NCBI GenBank assembly: GCA_027922465.2
Contig: BQMF02000016.1
Span: 1,488,001 to 1,552,000 of the forward strand
Reading direction: 5' to 3'
Source: Turritopsis dohrnii
Lineage: Eukaryota; Cnidaria; Hydrozoa; Anthoathecata; Oceaniidae
DNA length: 64,000 bases
The first letter of the stretch is position 1. Every line of letters begins with the position of its first letter. Shown here in pieces: positions 60,001 to 64,000 of this stretch. A model generated the notes under the pieces. The model searched no databases. It had not been told where the DNA came from and saw only the letters and a list, made by a program, of their open reading frames with translations. A program made the translations under genes and the position numbers.

Positions 60001-61798
60001 AGGTATGTACAAGTGAGTTTTGATAGCTTTGGTTAAACCAGATGTTAGCGTTTATTAACGATCTGCAAATGGTTTACAAAGATTACGTCATCAGTTATGT
60101 TTCGGTAGAAGATATATATGTATAATACGAGAGTTCATTATAATCAGGATATAGTTGATAAAGGCCTGAACCAAACTATATTGTACCATGAGTGCCTAGT
60201 TACTCATGCATTCGAAGGCTACTAGTTACATAATATATGTATATAATGTACGTAATATTATTTTTTTCCAGCTAACTTTAACGTTGGAACGCCAACAAAC
60301 AGAACTGCTAAAAAGGTACTTCTTGTGTTTTTATCAGTTTTTTTTGTTTCATCGAATGCATTCGTAATCAACCAGGTCTGTGGTGCGAACCTTTTCCAGG
60401 TTGTTTTTGGTGAGCAGATTAGATTAGTGGAAGGTTGTTTTTGGTCAGCAGATTAGATTAGTGGAAGGGAGACCTTGCAAGTTCGAAGATAAATAAAAAT
60501 ATAACTAATCCTGTTTCAAGTCAGACGATATCTCCTCTTCCTTTGTGACTTTGTGACGGTAACAACCCTCCCTCGTTTCCAGACGTCTTGAAAGTGTTAG
60601 GCGAAAACAACTGATTCTTATCATGTATGTGTCAAGCAGGTTGGCCGAACATTCGACCGACAGTAAACAGGCTAATGTGCCACTGGCAGCGTTAGTGAAA
60701 AAGTTACATGAAATCCACCAAACAATCTAATTTTTTCAATTTGTGATTTTTTGTAGTAAAAATATCAAACACTTCTAGTAGTGGTAAACCGGCTTCTGTT
60801 GAGTTTTCAGTTATACCATGTGTAACCAGCTTATGCCATGTAAATCCATTTCTTTCACCACAAGTGCACAGATGTAAATGTTTCTGACCGTTGCTCTTGT
60901 GTGGTTGCCAGGTTGGACAGGTATACCTTACAATAAAATTACTTTCATTTTTCTTTCTAGTTATTTTCAGATGACGAAAAACTTGAGGTAAGTAAGTACC
61001 AAGGATATTTCTCATTTGCTACTACATCTAACTTCGTTTCTCATTTGCTACTACATCTAACTTCGTTTCTCATTTGCTACTACATCTAACTTCGTTTCTC
61101 TTCTTTCCAGACAAAGTTTCCAGATGCGCCTACTAACAACTCCCTGGGTTCCCTAATGTCGCCCGCCGCCTTCCTATCGAAAAGCACCACGACGAAGAGC
61201 GATAACGAGAGTGAACTCACAAAGGAGGAGTTTCAAGAGGCACTTATATACATGATCAAGGTGAATTCATTTTCTCGAATCTGTCAAACCGAACTTTTAA
61301 GATGATTTGAATGCTTTGTATCAGGTTAATTGCAAACTTGTACCCTGTGCGTTTTGAGAATCAATCGAAATCTGTTTCAATATCGGAATGAACTGAATGG
61401 ATGTTCTAACCTGTCCCATGATTTATCAAACGAAAATCCTGAAAGTATTATCTTCACCGTGCTTGGTAAAAATCATAGTAAAGCCTGGTTCACACCTGAC
61501 GATTACGACGATTAAAATTCAGTGTAATCGTCATAATCGTCTAATGTGAGCACTTTTGCAATCGCCAAAATCGTCTTAAACGCCTGGCGATTATGACGAT
61601 GAAATATAAAAAATTACTGATTGATTGCTAATTTATGAGCCTGGCTTAAATTCGTATCAAACCATGTTAAATTCTCTTGCGACAACGATGAATTCACATA
61701 AAATTAATTCTTCACTAATCTGAATTTCCTTCCAGAATGATGCGCAATTCATGAACTCGTTACATGCAGCTTACGTGGAAGTGCGCAAGAAGAGATAA
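45044..61798 (+). CDS. DCP1: mRNA-decapping enzyme subunit 1 (11 exons, 508 aa)
   Basis: Exons: 45044-45190, 56462-56630, 56743-56809, 57336-57417, 57921-57986, 58775-58873, 59390-60002, 60272-60315, 60961-60987, 61111-61260, 61736-61798. They sum to 1527 nt with consistent phases and no internal stop. The N-terminal EVH1-like DCP1 domain (about 12-140) has GSLFLYSR (56-63), NRLN (75-78) and GIWFYD (110-115). A short conserved helical motif, GILGMFSRAQEEF, follows at about 163-175. The middle is a low-complexity Ser/Lys/Gln-rich linker. The C-terminal trimerisation helix runs from about 475 to 508 (LTKEEFQEALIYMIK, then NSLHAAYVEVRKKR). DCP1 activates the DCP2 decapping enzyme in P-bodies. 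Human DCP1A and DCP1B are slightly longer. Intron 1 is 11.3 kb, splits the EVH1 domain and is full of transposons. Exon 9 is a 27-nt phase-0 microexon. The exon 3 donor (GTTCTC) and the exon 6 acceptor are the least certain edges. Confidence 0.93.
45399..46778. mobile_element. 1.38-kb TIR element without coding capacity, TA duplication
   Basis: GAGTGCCTGCTCCCCTTAACC at the left is the complement of the right end GGTAAGGGGAGCAGGCACTC with one indel. TA flanks both sides (45397-45398 and 46779-46780). No ORF of note inside. Occupies the start of DCP1 intron 1. Confidence 0.75.
47525..48065 (+). repeat. Dispersed repeat family D, copy 3 in DCP1 intron 1
   Basis: CCATGTTGTAGAGCTCGAAA, TTTCACTACGATCAACTGTT, AAAACCTCAGTTATCACTAT and CACATTCGATTGGGGATGCA match the family. 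The 136-aa minus-strand frame is a by-product of the repeat. Confidence 0.8.
48778..49209. mobile_element. 432-bp TIR element, TTA target duplication (Harbinger-like MITE)
   Basis: Starts GGGGCTGTTTATATGGAAGC and ends with the exact complement; TTA lies on both sides (48775-48777 and 49210-49212). The interior is rich in short palindromes such as GCCGAGATCTCGG and GGGCTAGCCC. No ORF. Lies in DCP1 intron 1. Confidence 0.85.
49213..51984. other. DCP1 intron 1, stretch without defined elements
   Basis: Other than the short repeat at 50095-50230, no TIR element or exon could be recognised. Confidence 0.4.
50095..50230. repeat. Repeat with GGCTTTGTAATATGAGGCGT end
   Basis: The end GCTAGGCTTTGTAATATGAG and repeated CGTG/CACGCCT motifs resemble the inverse of 53100-53221. 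DCP1 intron 1. Confidence 0.45.
51985..52300 (+). mobile_element. Internally deleted relative of the LINE at 17.4-19.1 kb
   Basis: AAAAATCAGTGCATT, GAATGAAAGATTTAG and ATGTCTAAGCAAT occur in the same order as at 17390-17510. They are followed by a stretch resembling the LINE 3' UTR (CATG..TTTGA..GGGAAAA..GCAA.GTCAG). There is no RT between them. It lies in DCP1 intron 1. Confidence 0.5.
52560..52855. repeat. Dispersed repeat, inverted copy of 38300-38610
   Basis: TTTGAATAACACGAAAACGA, TATAACGAAGGAAATTTCGA and GGTTGTTCTCCCTAGCAACA mirror the FBXL13-intron copy. Lies in DCP1 intron 1. Confidence 0.65.
53100..53221. repeat. Relative of 50095-50230, inverted
   Basis: Contains CACACACCTG, TTAGGCGTGCGAGACATCAC and CATATTACAAAGCCTGG. 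The last matches the complement of the start of the other copy. Confidence 0.45.
53301..53424. mobile_element. 124-bp MITE, CCTCTGAATTTA..GGTCGGC ends
   Basis: CAGCCCTCTGAATTTAATTT at the left versus the complement of AAATTCAGAGGACTG at the right. GTCGGCTT/GATCGGCTT repeats inside. The flanks share TTGTTT, a possible imperfect target duplication. Confidence 0.55.
53550..54102. mobile_element. 553-bp TIR element, TTA duplication
   Basis: AGCTTGGTTCACATGGGTC at the left matches the complement of GACTCATGTGAACCACGCT at the right, imperfectly. TTA lies at 53547-53549 and 54103-54105. Non-coding. DCP1 intron 1. Confidence 0.78.
54531..55449. mobile_element. 919-bp TIR element with internal TCGTAAGCCTTACGA repeats, TTA duplication
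   Basis: Ends AGGCTGGTTCTCACTAG and complement, with a long near-identical inverted arm (TCGTAAGGCTTACGTTACGA). TTA flanks both sides (54528-54530, 55450-55452). Many short TCGTAAG-type subterminal repeats. No transposase frame. DCP1 intron 1. Confidence 0.85.
55805..56368 (-). repeat. Dispersed repeat family D, inverted copy 4 in DCP1 intron 1
   Basis: Reads on the minus strand: AGAGAGTGATATATTTAG marks its 3' end, then GGGGAAATATCTCGAGAACC, ATGACATCATCAAAATCTTC and TTTTTCGAGCTCTACAACAT. It ends 89 bp before DCP1 exon 2. Confidence 0.8.
57544..57598 (+). other. tRNA-like internal promoter sequence in DCP1 intron 4
   Basis: TGGTGTAACGG fits the A-box consensus. About 30 bp on, GTTCGAGAGG resembles a B box with one mismatch. 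No acceptor-stem pairing is visible, so this is at most a tRNA or SINE fragment. Confidence 0.3.
60398..60465. repeat. 34-bp tandem duplication in DCP1 intron 8
   Basis: AGGTTGTTTTTGGTGAGCAG + ATTAGATTAGTGGA, twice with one change. Confidence 0.88.
60961..60987 (+). other. 27-nt in-frame microexon of DCP1
   Basis: It encodes LFSDDEKLE between TTTCTAG and GTAAGT. Both flanking introns are phase 0, so skipping removes nine residues without a frameshift. A second AG inside the exon (after TTATTTTCAG) would give a 17-nt exon that breaks the frame of exon 10, so the upstream AG is the one chosen. Confidence 0.75.
61010..61098. repeat. 29-bp tandem array, 3 copies, next to the DCP1 exon 10 acceptor
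   Basis: Unit CTCATTTGCTACTACATCTA + ACTTCGTTT, essentially identical copies. It runs into the pyrimidine tract of the acceptor at 61109-61110. Confidence 0.9.
61482..61646. mobile_element. 165-bp MITE, AGCCTGGTTCACACC type, in DCP1 intron 10
   Basis: AGCCTGGTTCACACCTGACG at the left and GAGCCTGGCT at the right; TAA flanks both ends (61479-61481, 61647-61649). The inside repeats ATTACGACGATTA/TAATCGTCATAATCGTC. Confidence 0.65.
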
Positions 61799-62693
61799 TT
61801 TCTCCCAAACCGTGATGAAGAACAAGTTGCAAAGGCCAAGTCTTCAATCCAAAGTTTCTCTCCAAGTCAGAAATGATAGAACAATACTGCTGTGGAAAGC
61901 CTTTAATAGAAACGAGAACATGTTTTATTGTTTAATTGTCAATATGCTTCACGAACAACAGCCGTGTAATGAGAACGTTGATTAAAGGACAAGCCACCTT
62001 GAGTTCTCTTTCACTACTTCGTTTGTATAAGTTAGACTGGCTTGTATTGGCTCAGTGATGTTTCATTGACCTGCTGTTCATCCACACTATTTTATATGCT
62101 GAATTTGTGATATCAACGTTGCATTGTATGACTTCTGCCGATTAAACGAAAGTCTGGGAACGAGTTTAAAACTGACCTAAACACTCCTACATTAGACGAA
62201 GTTGTTTCCGTTCGTTATCTTGAAATTTGGTCGAATCTCTAAATTTAGTTCAATAATCGTGTTCTAGAAAAAGCGAGCTGCAGTCGCAGACCTGGTTTCC
62301 ATTTAAGTGAAGCACCTGCTGAAGTTAGCTGGTTTCCATGAGTTTATGTGAACTGGCGAAAAACGTTTTTAAACTTTCTTTTAACGTTTCTTTAAACTTA
62401 TGTTCTTTTGGTTTGTCCACCATTAAGACGTTAGTTTCCTGTTCGCCGGAATGTATTGAATGGATATCCAAGTTAATCTTCACGATCATTCCTTTTAATG
62501 AAGCAACAGTCCTTGAGATAAAATAGGGGAAACAAAACACTATTAAACAATCATTTAAAGGGTTTTTTTTCATGAGTTTTTTTCATTGCGTTTTTTTTGA
62601 ACGCTCCTTAAATGAAGCGATGAAAACCGTCTCCAAATGTTGTGTATTTTCAAACGAGCGAAGATAACGACACTTTAATATCTCAATAATACA
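61799..62693. other. DCP1 3' UTR and downstream spacer
   Basis: An ATTAAA at about 61981 and another near 62141 could serve as poly(A) signals. No other gene is visible. Confidence 0.4.
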
Positions 62694-62776
62694 CAACCTC
62701 GTCCCCAGGGCTTCTTGCCTTTTTCGATATGCTATCCGTATACCGAAAAAGGCCAGAAGCCCTGGGGACGAGATTG
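62694..62776. repeat. AACCTCG..CCAGGG palindromic repeat, complete copy
   Basis: CAACCTCGTCCCCAGGGCTT to AAGCCCTGGGGACGAGATTG with GATATGC..GTATACC in the centre; about 80-bp hairpin. Confidence 0.75.
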
Positions 62777-63287
62777 ATAAATACACGTAATACATCTTTT
62801 GCAAATAACTCTTCGAAAATCTGCATAATTTTTTTGTATCTCGCCATGGAACAAACTTCTTTCTAAGCAACAAATCAATTTTTAGCGGTTGCACGTCACC
62901 GAACAGAAATTCAGAGCGGTTTGGAATTTAAATTCGGTCCCTAAGACAGAATTGAAACTGGATCGGCCTGAAAGTTCAGTTCGGCGAACAACGTGTTATG
63001 CGATGTGTAGAGTTTATGAAGAAACCGAATGAAATTCACGGTCGGTCTGAAGATATACGTGTAACCTTTAAATGCCGCTTTAACTAAAATAAAAATACTA
63101 ATTCGTCGGTAAAAATTATTTGTCAGTAAAAAGTATTCGTCGGTAAAAAAATTTCGTCGATAAGATATATTCGTCACCAAGACAAAAATTCGCCCCTTTT
63201 TACTGATAAGGTATTTAGTTTTATGACTTTTAAGACAAATTTAAAGTAAATTTTCCAGGAGGTCAAAAGTTGCTTATAGAAAAAGTA

Positions 63288-63370
63288 CCAACCTCGCACC
63301 CAGCGTTCCTTGTTTTTTTTGGATAAACGGAGGTGCAGTTAAGGCTAGAAGCCCTGGGTAAGAGGTTGAA
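63288..63370. repeat. AACCTCG..CCAGGG palindromic repeat, copy
   Basis: CCAACCTCGCACCCAGCGTT to GAAGCCCTGGGTAAGAGGTT; loop diverged. Confidence 0.65.
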
Positions 63371-63562
63371 AAATACGATTGTGTATTGATCGATCGAGAA
63401 CGAAATTGGAAAAGATTGAATGAACCGATTGTTGGATTGAAATTATTTTCAAAAATGACTGGCAAAAAAAAAAGAAGCCTGGAATTCATTTTGTATCCAT
63501 AGTAATTTATAAAGAACCTGCCGAGAAGAATTTACAGTCAAGTGTGTGCGTTTAAACATCCT

Positions 63563-63682
63563 AGTATAGGCAAATTTGATGAAAAAGCACTGCGACGGAG
63601 TGCCTTTCCATGAAAATATGCACTCTGTTTCAATAAAAATGCTCTTCATCGCAGTGACTTCTTGACCGTTTTGCCTGCTGGG
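63563..63682. mobile_element. Family P MITE, copy
   Basis: TATAGGCAAATTTGATGAA, AGCACTGCGACGGAGTGCC, AATAAAAATGCTCTTCATCG and TTTTGCCTGCTGGGG. Confidence 0.72.
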
Positions 63683-64000
63683 GATGTTAAATTTTAGTTG
63701 ATTGGTTAGACGCCTGTCCAATGAGACAAATGGTACTCAATACCCTCTCACTGCGATGCAAGATGGGAAATTTGACCTGTAAGTTGAATATGATGTTTAA
63801 ATGAAGTGAACGTTCACTTTCAGAGTCAAGAAAACAACATGTTTAGCAAGTTAGACTCGAAAGCGTCTATGGAGGAGAGAGAGGGAAGGTAGATACTACA
63901 TGTAAGTAGGCATAACATAAAGTTAAAGAAAAATTTCAGTCAAGATTTGGTCCTGATCAATATGTTATTTTTGTCACTTCTCCTCATCAAAGATAGTTTT

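Larger units (their letters stand above)
62777..64000. other. Intergenic right flank
   Basis: Contains one palindromic repeat, one family P MITE and a patch of TTCGTCGGTAAAA-like motifs (63100-63170). No supported gene up to the window edge. Confidence 0.4.

Noticed and set aside
59376..60012. Minus-strand frames of 69-84 aa
   Set aside because: Antisense shadows of the large DCP1 exon 7.

Overview
This is eukaryotic, animal-type DNA: AT-rich and repeat-dense, with spliced genes using GT/AG introns. The protein families, a compact intronless rhodopsin-class receptor and the abundant short inverted-repeat elements suggest a cnidarian, probably an anthozoan. That assignment is inference from gene style and remembered repeat flavour, not from a database search.

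Four host genes can be supported. (1) 487-1557, minus strand: an intronless class A GPCR with DRY, CWxP and DPxxY motifs. It lacks the ECL2 cysteine and the TM5 proline, as in the melanocortin/EDG/cannabinoid group. (2) 28388-41839, minus: a 19-exon gene for FBXL13/DRC6, an F-box plus leucine-rich-repeat subunit of the ciliary nexin-dynein regulatory complex. It was reconstructed end to end with consistent splice phases (766 aa). (3) 42694-43242, minus: an intronless COMMD1 gene. (4) 45044-61798, plus: an 11-exon gene for the decapping activator DCP1 (508 aa), with an 11.3 kb first intron. COMMD1 and DCP1 are head to head, 1.8 kb apart; FBXL13 lies 855 bp beyond the 3' end of COMMD1.

The rest is mostly mobile-element debris. 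About 1.6-28 kb is gene-poor. It holds a 5'-truncated LINE with an intact reverse-transcriptase frame (17541-18899), a foldback TA-flanked transposon (21521-22211) and many MITEs. One family of about 115 bp, near-palindromic, occurs around 16 times across the window, once nested in itself. Four structurally distinct TIR elements (23530-23822, 48778-49209, 53550-54102, 54531-55449) are each flanked by TTA/TAA duplications, which suggests PIF/Harbinger-type mobilisation. Three of them sit in DCP1 intron 1. A tRNA-derived SINE lies in an FBXL13 intron. Several tandem arrays lie in introns, two of them directly upstream of a 3' splice site.

The genes do not form an obvious pathway: ciliary regulation, COMMD/endosomal-NF-kB biology, mRNA decapping and a receptor. 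I see no defence system, gene cluster or clearly new biological system. The best leads are the transposon families and the repeat arrays abutting splice sites.
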